From NCBI RefSeq assembly GCF_002999135.1, contig NZ_CP027229.1, forward strand, positions 868,001-932,000: 64,000 nucleotides of DNA, given 5' to 3'. The position numbers and the translations under genes were made by a program. How positions within the stretch are numbered: the stretch's first letter is position 1; the number at the start of each line of letters is the position of its first letter. The notes below the pieces were generated by a model. It made no database searches. It worked only from the letters and a program-made list of their open reading frames with translations, and was not told the DNA's origin. Origin of the DNA: Capnocytophaga sp. oral taxon 878 (lineage in GTDB: Bacteria; Bacteroidota; Bacteroidia; Flavobacteriales; Flavobacteriaceae). Positions 36,936 to 46,643 of this stretch are shown here, one piece after another.

Positions 36936-37642
36936 ATGAACCAAATTTACTTTATGGTGCCTAATACTAAGGCAAAGAGAACTCCTATCTATTTGGATGG
37001 GATTTTACACACACGCTTTATTCCAAGGGAAGATTATAAAAGATCTTCCCTCCCTCCTGTACTTGATGATGATGAATGACGTATGGGAAGAACGAACTTA
37101 AGTCATCTGCCTGAAAAACTCTATCTTATAAACAAACATAAGTTATTGGATTTTGATTATTGTGATACATCAAATGGTTTTATCATTTCGGAAGAGTTTA
37201 AGGAGATTCTGGATAAACAGAATCCAATAAAGTATCTGTCTACTCCTGTTATAATGCTTAACAGAGAAGGAAAGTAAATGCTGAGAAGAATTATTTTTTT
37301 ATAGTTATCCAAGAAGATGTACAAGCTATTGACTTTGACAAATCTATTTTTACTAAAACATATCCTATTAAACCTGAAATAGGAAGGAGATTCCCAAATG
37401 TAGAAGTAGAGGAAGCTACAAAAATAGTACTTAATAGAAAGCTATTTGGCTCAAAATCTGTTTTTTATATTAGTCAGGATTTTTTTGATGCTCTTCTTTA
37501 TTGTAATGAAGAGTTTAAAAATAGTATAGAAGCTAAGAAGATAAAGACCATTAAGTTTCAACCTATTGAAGAAGTAATTGAATATTTGGATGACACATAT
37601 TCTTTAGAACTTTCGGATACTGAATTTATCATTGAACAATAG
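36936..37642 (+). pseudogene. Broken Imm11-like (DUF1629-type) gene
   Basis: Three open pieces read as one protein. Piece 1 (36936-37076) starts MNQIYFMVPNTKAKRTPIYL with DGILHTRF. An in-frame TGA (37077-37079) is followed in the same frame by piece 2 (37080-37274, HLPEKLYLINKHKLLDFDYC). Piece 2 stops at ~37275, and piece 3 continues one frame over to a TAG at 37640-37642 (NYFFIVIQEDVQAIDFDKSI, GSKSVFYISQDFFDALL). The overall layout recalls Imm11/DUF1629 immunity proteins. One stop and one frameshift mean it is probably non-functional. Sequencing error is possible. Confidence 0.6.
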
Positions 37643-37667
37643 GAAATTAAACACCTTGTTTTAAGCA

Positions 37668-37991
37668 ATGAAAAATATAAGTGAGTTAATAGATGCCATT
37701 AATAAAAGGCCTAAAATGTTTATTCCTGATTTAAAAATAGATCAGTTGTATTTTTATATATCAGGATTTTTGCTAGCCAAAAAGACAAATGGAATATTGG
37801 AAAGTATAGATATTCTATTTTGTGAAGAGTTCAATACTTGGCTTGCTCAAAAGATAAACTATAAAAACAACTATTCTAACTGGTGGTATATGATAGAAGA
37901 TAGCTTATACGAAGATAAGTTTTCGGCAATTATGAATTTATTCAGAGAATGGATATTAGAAAAAGAAAATGATAAATCATATAAAAGTTAA
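37668..37991 (+). CDS. Hypothetical immunity-like protein (107 aa)
   Basis: A small helical protein starting MKNISELIDAINKRPKMFIP and LYFYISGFLLAKK. An opening of this kind (short helix, RPxM, then a helical block) is common in a group of small immunity-like proteins, but I cannot name the family. Its last 23 bases overlap the next gene, so they are translationally coupled. Confidence 0.65.
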   Translation: MKNISELIDAINKRPKMFIPDLKIDQLYFYISGFLLAKKTNGILESIDILFCEEFNTWLAQKINYKNNYSNWWYMIEDSLYEDKFSAIMNLFREWILEKENDKSYKS

Positions 37992-38382
37992 TATAATAAC
38001 GCTAAAATCGACAGATAATGTGGTTATTGACAATATTAAATTTAATAATTGTAGTTATTTACAATTATTGATAGACGATATTGACATAAGAAGTTTAGAT
38101 GATTTTGATAATGTTTTAGTAGTTTATCCTGAATTATATGCAAGTACACAAAATAGTGGAGATTATTTAATTTTTACTTGTGCTTGTGGTATAGCTGATG
38201 ATGGTGGGTGGGATTATGTGAATGTTGTACATAATGATAATACTATTAAATGGAGCTTTTTAAGAGGAGGGAAGAAATATAATTTTCAATTTTCAAGGGA
38301 AAATTATATAAAAGAAATTGATAAAATTGAACCAGAAAATATTACATTAATACCGGAACATATTATTTACCCTGAGATATAA
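37969..38382 (+). CDS. Hypothetical protein (137 aa)
   Basis: No family is recognised. The protein is mainly beta, with FTCACGIADDGGWDYVNVVH and IKWSFLRGGKKYNFQFSREN as its most distinctive parts. The Cys pair and the DDGGWDYV loop could be functional. It overlaps the preceding gene by 23 bases and is very AT-rich, like the rest of the cluster. Confidence 0.65.
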   Translation: MINHIKVNIITLKSTDNVVIDNIKFNNCSYLQLLIDDIDIRSLDDFDNVLVVYPELYASTQNSGDYLIFTCACGIADDGGWDYVNVVHNDNTIKWSFLRGGKKYNFQFSRENYIKEIDKIEPENITLIPEHIIYPEI

Positions 38383-38402
38383 TGCTATAAAATAATACTA
38401 TA

Positions 38403-39035
38403 ATGATAGAGTTTTGTAAATGGGTTGAATCAATAGGGCTGTGTTATTCATTTCATAGGATAGAAGATATATCTATATTTGCGGAAAATAAGGTAGGTAT
38501 GGTATGGGCTTTTCTTAGAAATTCGGCTATTAATACAGCTAACTTAAAAAAGGTTAATCCTAAAATAATTGAATTGAAAGGAGCTTATTTAAATATAGGT
38601 TTTCCCTTTAAAAGTATAAATAAAGAAATTTTGTACGTAGAGAATGAATCAATTTATTTTGATCTAACTACTTTGCCTATTGAAGAATTAGAAAAGTTAA
38701 TGAAGGTGAGAATCTTTAACCAAAATATAGGATTTATACTTACGGAAAGTAAGTATGATTTTTCAGCTAAAACAGAAGTTTTAAGAAAAAGTATATTGGG
38801 GTATTGTTTTGATAAAAATTTAGATGCAATAAGGGCTAACTTTTTTAAAGAGATGCTATCTGAACAATGTTTTTTACCTATTATAGCTACAAATTTATAT
38901 GAGGATAATATATTGATTCTTGTTTCAAATGAAAAACTTAGGGATAGTATTGATATTATTCCTGATAGTTATGATAGGATAAAAGTTCCTTTTTCACTGA
39001 AAATGAGTGATCTATCATATTTTTATAAATGGTAG
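38403..39035 (+). CDS. Hypothetical protein (210 aa)
   Basis: No family is recognised. It begins MIEFCKWVESIGLCYSFHRI, is alpha/beta and contains no membrane segment. It is the last gene of the small cluster between tex and gldF, 20 bases after the previous gene and probably co-transcribed with it. AT-rich codons match its cluster rather than gldF. Confidence 0.65.
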   Translation: MIEFCKWVESIGLCYSFHRIEDISIFAENKVGMVWAFLRNSAINTANLKKVNPKIIELKGAYLNIGFPFKSINKEILYVENESIYFDLTTLPIEELEKLMKVRIFNQNIGFILTESKYDFSAKTEVLRKSILGYCFDKNLDAIRANFFKEMLSEQCFLPIIATNLYEDNILILVSNEKLRDSIDIIPDSYDRIKVPFSLKMSDLSYFYKW

Positions 39036-39061
39036 TTTTTTTGACTGTTTGGGTTAATTAA

Positions 39062-39091
39062 TTGTTATTTGGTAATTATTTTGTACATTTG
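39062..39091 (+). promoter_or_regulatory. Promoter of the gldFG-mnmA operon
   Basis: TTG (39062-39064), 19 bases, TACATTTG (39084-39091), 36 bases before gldF. Confidence 0.7.
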
Positions 39092-39127
39092 CACCCTGAA
39101 ACTAATTGCTAACACTTAACACTTAAA

Positions 39128-39844
39128 ATGTTTTCACTATTAAAAAAAGAAATTAGTTATTTTTTTACTTCGCCTATAGGTATGACTATTATAGGGCTAT
39201 TTATAGTGCTTAATGGTCTTTTTTTGTTTGTATTTAAGTCTGATTACAACATCCTAAATGCAGGTTTTGCAGATATGTTACCTTTCTTTAGACTTTCGTC
39301 GTGGATATTTGTATTTTTAGTACCTGCACTTACTATGAGAAGTATCTCGGAAGAAAAAAAGAGCGGGATGTTGGCCCTTTTATTCACTAAACCCGTAAGT
39401 ACTTTACAAATAGTATTGGGTAAGTACTTAGGAATACTCTTCTTATTGCTTATCATTTTACTGCCATCAGTACTGTACGTATATGTAGTATGGGTTTTGG
39501 GCAATCCTGTAGGGAACTTGGATGTTGCTGGAACTGTAGGCTCATACATTGCATTATTTTTACTTATTGCAACTTTTGCTGCAGTAGGTTTATGGGCTTC
39601 GGCTATAAGTGCTAACCAAATTATTTCGTTTGTATTAGCTGCCTTTTTGTGCTTTTTTTTCTTCTTTGGAGCAGACCAACTTATTACACTCATAGCTGAT
39701 GATTTTAACGGGTTTGGTTTTCAAACCCATTTTGATGCTATTAGTAGAGGAGTGATTGACACTCGAAATGTTGTATATTTTCTATCGATAATTGCATTTT
39801 TTATATATCTCACTACTTTATCACTCAAAGCCTATAAACGATGA
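39128..39844 (+). CDS. gldF: Gliding motility ABC transporter permease GldF
   Basis: GldF is an inner-membrane permease that works with GldG and the ATPase GldA in gliding of Flavobacteria. The 238 residues carry about six membrane helices of the ABC-2 type (GMTIIGLFIVLNGLFLFVF, RLSSWIFVFLVPALTMRSIS, EEKKSGMLALLFTKPVS). The stop overlaps the gldG start by four bases (ATGA), as expected for a coupled pair. gldA is not in the window. Confidence 0.92.
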   Translation: MFSLLKKEISYFFTSPIGMTIIGLFIVLNGLFLFVFKSDYNILNAGFADMLPFFRLSSWIFVFLVPALTMRSISEEKKSGMLALLFTKPVSTLQIVLGKYLGILFLLLIILLPSVLYVYVVWVLGNPVGNLDVAGTVGSYIALFLLIATFAAVGLWASAISANQIISFVLAAFLCFFFFFGADQLITLIADDFNGFGFQTHFDAISRGVIDTRNVVYFLSIIAFFIYLTTLSLKAYKR

Positions 39845-41535
39845 AAAAATACCTTAAAAATACGATAAGTAGGGTAGGGGGTGCCCTTATCATATTATTG
39901 GCAATAAACTATATAGCCCAGCAATGGTACGCACGTATAGACCTTACTGCTGACAAACGTTATACCCTTTCTGAGTTTACACATAAAACACTTGCTAAAA
40001 TACAACAACCTATAGTGGTAGATGTCCTGCTGAAAGGTAATATTCCTTCGGAATTTAAGAAATTACAGACAGAAGCACTTCAGCTACTGCAAGAATATAC
40101 AGCTGCTAATAGCAATTTAATAGTGAACTTTGTAAACCCATTGGAAGGGGAGGAGCAACCCGAAGCTGCCATACAGCAGCTGGTGAGCAATGGTTTTCAG
40201 CCTTTGCAAATTACGCAAACAGAGGCAGGAAAATCATCAGTAGAATACCTTTTCCCATGGATAGTAATAAGTGATGGAAAGAGGAGCGAAAAAGTACGGA
40301 TTTTTATTGACAAATTAGGAGCTACAGACCAAGAACGAGTACAGAATTCTGTGCAACGCTTGGAATACAATATTACTGATGCCTTATATAAATTTGCTGT
40401 TGAAAAAAAGAAAAAAATAGCTATACTAAAAAGTAATGGGACATTGGAAGATGTATATATGTACGATTTCATAAAAACAGTACGAGAATATTACTTTATA
40501 GCTCCTTTTACGCTTGACTCGGTAGCTACTAATGCTGAAAAAACACTTGCAGACCTTAAAAAATTTGATCTATTAATAGTAGCTAAACCTACTAAAGCCT
40601 TTACTGACCCACAAAAACAAGTAGTAGACCAGTATATTATGAATGGAGGGGCTGCCTTATGGCTGATAGATAATGTGAACGTTTCATTAGAAGATATGTA
40701 CCGAACAGGCGGAATGACAATGGCTATGCCATTGGACTTGAACCTTACAGATATGTTTTTTCAGTATGGTTTCCGTATTAATTATACTTTAATTAATGAT
40801 TTGTATTTTTCAGAAATAGTGGTAGCTAGTGGTGAAGGCTCGCAAACGCGTTATATGAATATCCCTTGGGTCTATAATCCCTTAGTGTTATCCAATAACA
40901 ATCACCTTATAAACAACCATTTAGATGCTGTACGACTACAATTTGCTAATGGCATTGACACTCTAAAAAACCAAGTAAAAAAGACAGTACTAATGGAAAG
41001 TTCAACTTTTTCAAAAGCTGATGGGACTCCTCGTGAAATCAACTTGCGTTTTGACCCTAAGATAATGGACAAAGAGCTTTACAAGAAGGGAAATATACCA
41101 TTAGCTGTACTATTGGAAGGAGAATTTAGTTCAGCTTATAAGAATAGAATTTCTCCTATAAAACTCAAAGAAAATGCCCAACAAAGTAAACCTACTAAAA
41201 TGATTGTAGTGGCTGATGGTGATGTAATAAAGAATGATTTTGACAACCAAAACAACACGCCTTTAGAACTTGGTTTTGACCGTTGGACGAATAAGTTTTA
41301 TGATAATAAAGCTTTTTTGCAGAATGCATTGAACTATTTGCTTAATGATACTGATTTTTTGACACTACGAAACAAGAAAGTACAGTTAGCTTTTTTAAAC
41401 AAAGAAAAGGTAGCTGAAAGTGCTTCAGCTTGGCAGGTGAAAGTTTTTATATACCCATTAGTACTTTTAGTTATAACAATGCTTTTGGTAATATATTTTT
41501 ACAGAAAAAATAATATAAGGAAAACAACAAAATGA
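39841..41535 (+). CDS. gldG: Gliding motility ABC transporter substrate-binding protein GldG
   Basis: The 564-residue partner of GldF has an N-terminal membrane anchor ([19 protein letters not shown]), then [16 protein letters not shown], the diagnostic start of the GldG/IFT52-like periplasmic domain, and a C-terminal membrane helix ([20 protein letters not shown]). It overlaps gldF and mnmA by four bases each. Length and topology fit the family. Confidence 0.92.
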   Translation: MKKYLKNTISRVGGALIILLAINYIAQQWYARIDLTADKRYTLSEFTHKTLAKIQQPIVVDVLLKGNIPSEFKKLQTEALQLLQEYTAANSNLIVNFVNPLEGEEQPEAAIQQLVSNGFQPLQITQTEAGKSSVEYLFPWIVISDGKRSEKVRIFIDKLGATDQERVQNSVQRLEYNITDALYKFAVEKKKKIAILKSNGTLEDVYMYDFIKTVREYYFIAPFTLDSVATNAEKTLADLKKFDLLIVAKPTKAFTDPQKQVVDQYIMNGGAALWLIDNVNVSLEDMYRTGGMTMAMPLDLNLTDMFFQYGFRINYTLINDLYFSEIVVASGEGSQTRYMNIPWVYNPLVLSNNNHLINNHLDAVRLQFANGIDTLKNQVKKTVLMESSTFSKADGTPREINLRFDPKIMDKELYKKGNIPLAVLLEGEFSSAYKNRISPIKLKENAQQSKPTKMIVVADGDVIKNDFDNQNNTPLELGFDRWTNKFYDNKAFLQNALNYLLNDTDFLTLRNKKVQLAFLNKEKVAESASAWQVKVFIYPLVLLVITMLLVIYFYRKNNIRKTTK

Positions 41536-42725
41536 AAAGAGTAGTAGTAGGACTTAGTGGGGGAGTAGATAGCAGTGTAGCAGCCTATTTATTGAAAGAA
41601 CAAGGGTATGATGTAATAGGGCTTTTTATGAAGAATTGGCACGATGATACCGTGACTATATCTGATGAATGTCCGTGGTTAGAAGATAGTAATGATGCAC
41701 TTTTAGTAGCTGAAAAACTAGGTATTCCATTCCAAACAATAGATATGAGTGAGCCTTATAAAGCTCGTATTGTAGACTATATGTTCAATGAATACGAAAA
41801 CGGTAGAACGCCCAATCCCGATGTACTATGCAATAGAGAAATAAAGTTTGATGTCTTTATGAAACTTGCCCTCAGCTTAGGTGCCGATTATGTGGCTACA
41901 GGGCATTACTGTAGGAAAGAGACTATACAAGTAGATGGACAAACTGTATACCGATTGCTTTCAGGCAAGGATGATAATAAAGACCAATCGTATTTTCTTT
42001 GTCAGTTATCACAAGAACAGCTTAGTAAGGCTTTATTTCCTATAGGAGAATTACAAAAATCGGAAGTACGTGCTATAGCTAAAGAACAAGACTTAGTAAC
42101 AGCTGAAAAGAAAGACTCACAAGGACTTTGTTTTATAGGAAAAGTACGTTTGCCAGAATTCTTACAACAAAAATTACAACCTAAAGAAGGAGACATTATT
42201 CAAATACCCAATGATTGGAAAGGATATGGTGACTTTGATAGGTTACGCCTTTTTGAAACTTATGAAGACCAATTAAAGTATCTATCTCAACGTTTTATTT
42301 ATCATCCTGAAGATGGCAAAAAAGTAGGAACTCATCAAGGAGCTCATTATTTTACCAAAGGACAACGCAAAGGCTTAAATGTAGGTGGTACTAAAGAACC
42401 TTTATTTATCATAGAGACTGATATTGAGCGTAATATTATTTATACCGGTGAAGGACATACGCACAGAGGTTTGTTCCGCAGTGCGCTGTTCATTACCGAA
42501 GCCGATGAGCATTGGATACGTAAGGATTTAGCTCTCAATATTGGTGATACTTTAGAGGTTATGGTACGCATTAGGTATCGCCAGCCATTACAAAAAGCAG
42601 TATTGTATAAAGCAACTAATGGTTTATATATTCATTTTGAAGACCGCCAAAGTGCAGTTACTGAAGGACAGTTTGCTGCTTGGTATTTAGATGATGAACT
42701 AGTAGGTAGCGGAGTGATTTCGTAG
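41532..42725 (+). CDS. mnmA: tRNA-specific 2-thiouridylase MnmA
   Basis: MnmA thiolates U34 of tRNAs for Glu, Gln and Lys. The 397-residue protein has the PP-loop [15 protein letters not shown] (~8-22), the catalytic Cys in [19 protein letters not shown], and the second Cys in [11 protein letters not shown]. An ATGA overlap couples it to gldG. It is slightly longer than the E. coli protein, owing to an insertion after the second Cys ([20 protein letters not shown]). Confidence 0.95.
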   Translation: MKRVVVGLSGGVDSSVAAYLLKEQGYDVIGLFMKNWHDDTVTISDECPWLEDSNDALLVAEKLGIPFQTIDMSEPYKARIVDYMFNEYENGRTPNPDVLCNREIKFDVFMKLALSLGADYVATGHYCRKETIQVDGQTVYRLLSGKDDNKDQSYFLCQLSQEQLSKALFPIGELQKSEVRAIAKEQDLVTAEKKDSQGLCFIGKVRLPEFLQQKLQPKEGDIIQIPNDWKGYGDFDRLRLFETYEDQLKYLSQRFIYHPEDGKKVGTHQGAHYFTKGQRKGLNVGGTKEPLFIIETDIERNIIYTGEGHTHRGLFRSALFITEADEHWIRKDLALNIGDTLEVMVRIRYRQPLQKAVLYKATNGLYIHFEDRQSAVTEGQFAAWYLDDELVGSGVIS

Positions 42726-42787
42726 GTAAAAAGAGACTACTAAAAATCTTGATAATGCATATTATGTAAAATAGAAGGAATGCTTGT

Positions 42788-44065
42788 ATGAAGAAGATAC
42801 TTATTATTACCTATTATTGGAAGCCTGCTGGAGGTCCTGGAGTGCAACGCTGGGTGAAGTTTGTAAAATATTTGCGAAGCTTTGGCATAGAGCCTATAGT
42901 ATATGTACCTGAGAACCCAACATATCCAATTATAGATAATGAAATAGGCACCGATTTACCTACAGATATACAAGTAATTAAGCAGACTGTATGGGAGCCT
43001 TATAGGTTGGCTTCATTGTTTTCAAAGAAGAAAACTCAAAAGATTAGCGCTGGGATTATTCCGCGTAAGAAAGTATCTTGGTTAGATAAGTTACTGTTAT
43101 GGGTACGAGGCAACCTTTTTATACCTGATGCTAGAAGATTTTGGGTAAACCCTTCGGTTAAATATTTAAAAACATTTATAACTGAAAATAAGATAGATAC
43201 TATAATTACTACTTCGCCACCGCATAGTGTACATCTTATTGGGTATAAGCTAAAAAAACAACTTCCTGAACTGAAATGGATAAGTGATTTTCGTGACCCA
43301 TGGACAACTATAGGCTATTATAAAGATTTGCGCCTTACTAAATGGGCAGATACACGTCAGCATTATTGGGAAAAAGAGGTACTGCAAAAGAGCGACGTGG
43401 TAATTACTACCAGCTTTAGGACTAAAGAAGACTTCAAAAAAATTACTAATACCCCTATAGAAGTGATTACTAATGGCTATGATGAGGAAACTAGTGTAGC
43501 CCCTCCCCTATCAAAAAAATTCTTGATTTCACATATTGGGTCTTTATTATCAGATAGAAATCCTAAAATATTGTGGGAAGTTTTGGCAGAATTGGTGCGA
43601 GAAGAGCCGCATTTTGCTGATGATTTTAGCCTATGTTTTGCAGGAAAAGTAAGTGAGGATATAGAAGATGACCTTCGTACTTATGGGTTATTAGCTTACT
43701 ATACTTACAAGGGATATATCGCTCATAAAGATGCTGTAACGTTACAAAAGCAATCACAAGTATTATTACTTATTGAAATAGATTCGGAAGAAACACAGGG
43801 CATTATTGCGGGGAAATTGTTTGAATATATGGTATCGGGACGACCTATTTTGGCTATAGGCCCAAAGAATTGGGATGTAACGCCTATTCTGACTGAAACC
43901 CAGACGGGTACTTTTGTAGGATATACTGATAAAGCGGCTATGAAGGCACAAATATTGGCATATTACAAGGCTTATAAGGCTGATAATCTGCAGACTGAAC
44001 CTAAATTTATTGAGAAATACAGTAGGGTGGCTCTTACTGAGCAATTAGCAAAATTAATACTTTAA
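42788..44065 (+). CDS. Glycosyltransferase, family 4-like
   Basis: The 425-residue GT-B fold enzyme has an N-terminal acceptor domain starting YYWKPAGGPGVQRWVKFVKY and a donor domain with EVITNGYDEET and IIAGKLFEYMVSGRPILAIG, the region that binds the nucleotide sugar. It probably adds a sugar to a surface polysaccharide or glycolipid. It stands alone, 62 bases after mnmA, and ends at a strong terminator. Confidence 0.85.
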   Translation: MKKILIITYYWKPAGGPGVQRWVKFVKYLRSFGIEPIVYVPENPTYPIIDNEIGTDLPTDIQVIKQTVWEPYRLASLFSKKKTQKISAGIIPRKKVSWLDKLLLWVRGNLFIPDARRFWVNPSVKYLKTFITENKIDTIITTSPPHSVHLIGYKLKKQLPELKWISDFRDPWTTIGYYKDLRLTKWADTRQHYWEKEVLQKSDVVITTSFRTKEDFKKITNTPIEVITNGYDEETSVAPPLSKKFLISHIGSLLSDRNPKILWEVLAELVREEPHFADDFSLCFAGKVSEDIEDDLRTYGLLAYYTYKGYIAHKDAVTLQKQSQVLLLIEIDSEETQGIIAGKLFEYMVSGRPILAIGPKNWDVTPILTETQTGTFVGYTDKAAMKAQILAYYKAYKADNLQTEPKFIEKYSRVALTEQLAKLIL

Positions 44066-44086
44066 TTCATAAGAAAATTAATAGAG

Positions 44087-44122
44087 TAGCAAATATGTGA
44101 GTAGCATATTTGCTATTTTTTT
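44087..44122 (+). terminator. Rho-independent terminator after the glycosyltransferase
   Basis: TAGCAAATATG (44087-44097) pairs with 44105-44115 (7-base loop), followed by seven T. Confidence 0.9.
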
Positions 44123-44239
44123 ATGTCTTTAAGTGAATATCTTTGCTGTTTTTTCGTTTTTAGAGATTTTATCTTTATACTTTTTATGAAGGATAATTTA
44201 TTTCTGAAATGAAAGTGATATAGTTAATGTATAAATGAG

Positions 44240-44546
44240 GAATGTAAAAAATGTAATGTTTTGACGTTTTTATTGCGATTTTTTCAAAAATACGGATAAA
44301 AGGTAAAACATCTGATATTCAGCAAAGTAAGGTGTATCCTTCGTTTATAGTTCGTTTATCCTTCGTTCATCCTCTAAGGTAGCTCTAAGCTTCCTTTAAT
44401 AAGCTTATAGTTTTAATAGATTGATTATTAGTGGATTAATTTTTCAATAAAGGCACGAAATTAAGGGAATACTTATTTGAAATATTAGCAATAAAAATGA
44501 GAAAAGGATGATTTTTTTTCATTTCAAAATAAGAGGTAGGGGGTTA
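44240..44546 (+). repeat. Long intergenic element, copy D, with 11-bp array
   Basis: The array at 44340-44372 has three units: TTCGTTTATAG, TTCGTTTATCC, TTCGTTCATCC. The left part contains AATGTAATGTTTTGA and CTGATATTCAGCAAAGTAA, shared with the inverted copy near 58140. The right part has TGATTATTAGTGGATTAATT, GCAATAAAAATG and GAGGTAGGGGG, shared with copy C. It fills most of the gap between the terminator and rlmD. No gene is seen in it. Confidence 0.85.
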
Positions 44547-44590
44547 AGATAGGTTTTCAAGATGAAGGCTGTGAATAACTGATAAGTAAT

Positions 44591-44620
44591 TTGTTAATTG
44601 CACAATTATTTGTAATTTTG
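44591..44620 (+). promoter_or_regulatory. Promoter of rlmD
   Basis: TTG (44591-44593), 19 bases, TAATTTTG (44613-44620), eight bases before the ATG, so the leader is very short. Confidence 0.7.
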
Positions 44621-44628
44621 CCGCCATA

Positions 44629-46041
44629 ATGAGCAAGAAGAAAAATATAATCATAGAAAATGTTACGGTTATTGATGCTGGTGCCAAAGGAAAAAGCGTG
44701 GCTAAGGCACCTGACGGACGCGTAATATTTATTACCAATGCACTACCTGGTGATGTGGTGGATGTACAAACTACTAAGAAAAAATCGGCATATTATGAGG
44801 GGTTTGCCACTAAGTTTCACGAGCGTTCGGCACTGAGGGTTACGCCTGTGTGCTCGCACTTTGGCTATTGTGGTGGGTGCAAATGGCAGGATATGAACTA
44901 CGAAAATCAGCTATACTACAAGCAGAAAGAGGTGGAAAATAACTTAGTACGCTTGGGGAGAATTGCGATTCCTGAGGTATCGGCTATTATTGGTTCGGAA
45001 GAGATTTACCATTATAGGAATAAGATGGAGTTTTCGTTCTCGGATATGCGTTGGCTGACTCCTGATGAGATACAAAGGGCTGATACTATTGAGGATAGGA
45101 ATGCTTTGGGGTTCCATATTGCTGGGGCGTGGGATAAGATTTTGGACATTGACCAATGTTATTTGCAAGCAGACCCTTCAAACGCTATTCGTTTAGAAAT
45201 AAAACGGTTTGCATTGGCTAACAATATGCCTTTTTATAGTCCGAGGCAACAAACGGGTTTATTACGCTCGATGATGATACGTATCAGTTCGACGGGTGAA
45301 ATAATGTTGGTTATTCAGTTTTTTAGTGCTGATAAGAAGATAAACTTGCTGCTTGACCATATTGGAGATATTTTTCCTGAGATAACTTCGTTGCAATATT
45401 GTATTAATAACAAGGGCAATGATGCTATTTATGACCAAGAGATTATTTGTTACAAGGGAAGAGACTGTATTTATGAAGAAATGGAGGGCTTGCGATTTAA
45501 GATTAATGCTAAATCGTTCTATCAGACAAACTCTAAACAAGCTCATAAATTATACGAGGTAACGCGTAATTTTGCAGGACTTACTGGGAATGAATTGGTA
45601 TATGACCTCTATACAGGTACGGGTACTATTGCGCAATTTGTAGCTAAGAAGGCTAAGAAAGTAGTAGGTGTGGAGGCTGTTCCTGAAGCGATTGCTGATG
45701 CGAAGGACAATGCGCGGGCTAATGGGATTGAGAATGCAGTATTTTATGTTGGGGATATGAAGAATGTTTTCAACGATGATTTTATCAAGGCTAATGGTAT
45801 ACCTGATGTGGTTATTACCGACCCTCCGCGTGATGGTATGCACAAAGATGTAGTAACCCAGCTACTGCAAATAGCTGCTCCGACTATAGTGTATGTGAGC
45901 TGTAATAGTGCTACACAGGCGCGCGACCTTGCTTTGCTGGATGAGCTATATGAAGTAGTTAAAGTACAGCCAGTAGATATGTTTCCGCAAACGTATCATG
46001 TTGAGAATGTGGTTCTTTTAAAGAAAAGAGAGAAAAAATAA
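44629..46041 (+). CDS. rlmD: 23S rRNA m5U methyltransferase RlmD-like
   Basis: This 470-residue TrmA/RumA-family enzyme makes 5-methyluridine in 23S rRNA. It has an N-terminal TRAM domain, the four-Cys iron-sulfur motif starting VCSHFGYCGGCKWQ, the SAM loop YDLYTGTGTIAQFVA, VVITDPPRDGMHKD, and the catalytic Cys in IVYVSCNSATQARDL. Its tail faces tsaC with a five-base gap and no clear terminator. Confidence 0.92.
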   Translation: MSKKKNIIIENVTVIDAGAKGKSVAKAPDGRVIFITNALPGDVVDVQTTKKKSAYYEGFATKFHERSALRVTPVCSHFGYCGGCKWQDMNYENQLYYKQKEVENNLVRLGRIAIPEVSAIIGSEEIYHYRNKMEFSFSDMRWLTPDEIQRADTIEDRNALGFHIAGAWDKILDIDQCYLQADPSNAIRLEIKRFALANNMPFYSPRQQTGLLRSMMIRISSTGEIMLVIQFFSADKKINLLLDHIGDIFPEITSLQYCINNKGNDAIYDQEIICYKGRDCIYEEMEGLRFKINAKSFYQTNSKQAHKLYEVTRNFAGLTGNELVYDLYTGTGTIAQFVAKKAKKVVGVEAVPEAIADAKDNARANGIENAVFYVGDMKNVFNDDFIKANGIPDVVITDPPRDGMHKDVVTQLLQIAAPTIVYVSCNSATQARDLALLDELYEVVKVQPVDMFPQTYHVENVVLLKKREKK

Positions 46042-46046
46042 AAAGT

Positions 46047-46607
46047 TTATTCTCGTAATATTATAAGCTCTCCGCTTGAAGTGAATTTAACCAAGCGTGA
46101 GGGCTTTTTTATATCAGTTTCATTTTGTCGAAAAGGCACGATATAGTCGGCTTGAGCAAGGATAGCAGGACTGATAGCTTTGAAGAATTGTGGAGTAGGT
46201 TCACCACTAATATTAGCAGAGGTAGATACAATAGGTTTGCCGAAATTAGTTATTATTTGCTGGCAAAAGTGGTCGTGCACGATACGAATAGCCACAGTAT
46301 TATCGGAAGCAATGACATTTTGCGCTAAATGAATAGGGTTATTGTAGATAATAGTGGTAGGCGTGGTGATAGTTTTGAGGTAATCAATAGCTTTTTGAGG
46401 TAGTTCAGCAACATATTGCTGTAACATTTCGGTATTATTAACCAAAATAATAAGGCTTTTGCTTTCATTTCGCTGTTTGATAGTGAAAATTTTAGCAACA
46501 GCATCTGGATTGGTAGCATCGCAACCAAGCCCCCAAACGGTATCGGTAGGATAAAGAATGACTTTACCTTCAATTAAATATTTGTTAATAAGATGGCTAT
46601 CTGACAT
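46047..46607 (-). CDS. tsaC: L-threonylcarbamoyladenylate synthase (TsaC/Sua5/YrdC)
   Basis: The enzyme makes threonylcarbamoyl-AMP from threonine, bicarbonate and ATP for the t6A tRNA modification. The 186 residues show GKVILYPTDTVWGLGCDATN, the basic motif IKQRNESKSLIILV and STSANISGEPTP. An in-frame upstream start would overlap the divergent fusC-type promoter, so ATG at 46607 is chosen. It shares a 36-base divergent region with the FUSC gene. Confidence 0.93.
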   Translation of the reverse strand: MSDSHLINKYLIEGKVILYPTDTVWGLGCDATNPDAVAKIFTIKQRNESKSLIILVNNTEMLQQYVAELPQKAIDYLKTITTPTTIIYNNPIHLAQNVIASDNTVAIRIVHDHFCQQIITNFGKPIVSTSANISGEPTPQFFKAISPAILAQADYIVPFRQNETDIKKPSRLVKFTSSGELIILRE

Positions 46608-46615
46608 TAGTTTTG

Positions 46616-46623
46616 TAATTTTG
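46616..46623 (+). promoter_or_regulatory. -7 box of the FUSC gene in the divergent region
   Basis: TAATTTTG, 20 bases before the ATG at 46644, in the 36-base gap shared with tsaC. A -33 element would fall inside tsaC and is not clear. Confidence 0.55.
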
Positions 46624-46643
46624 CCGCGAATATACAAAAAAAT

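Noticed and set aside
37077..37079. TGA in the Imm11-like gene as a selenocysteine codon
   Set aside because: There is no hairpin of bacterial SECIS type visible after it, the family does not use selenocysteine, and a frameshift further on shows the gene is decaying.
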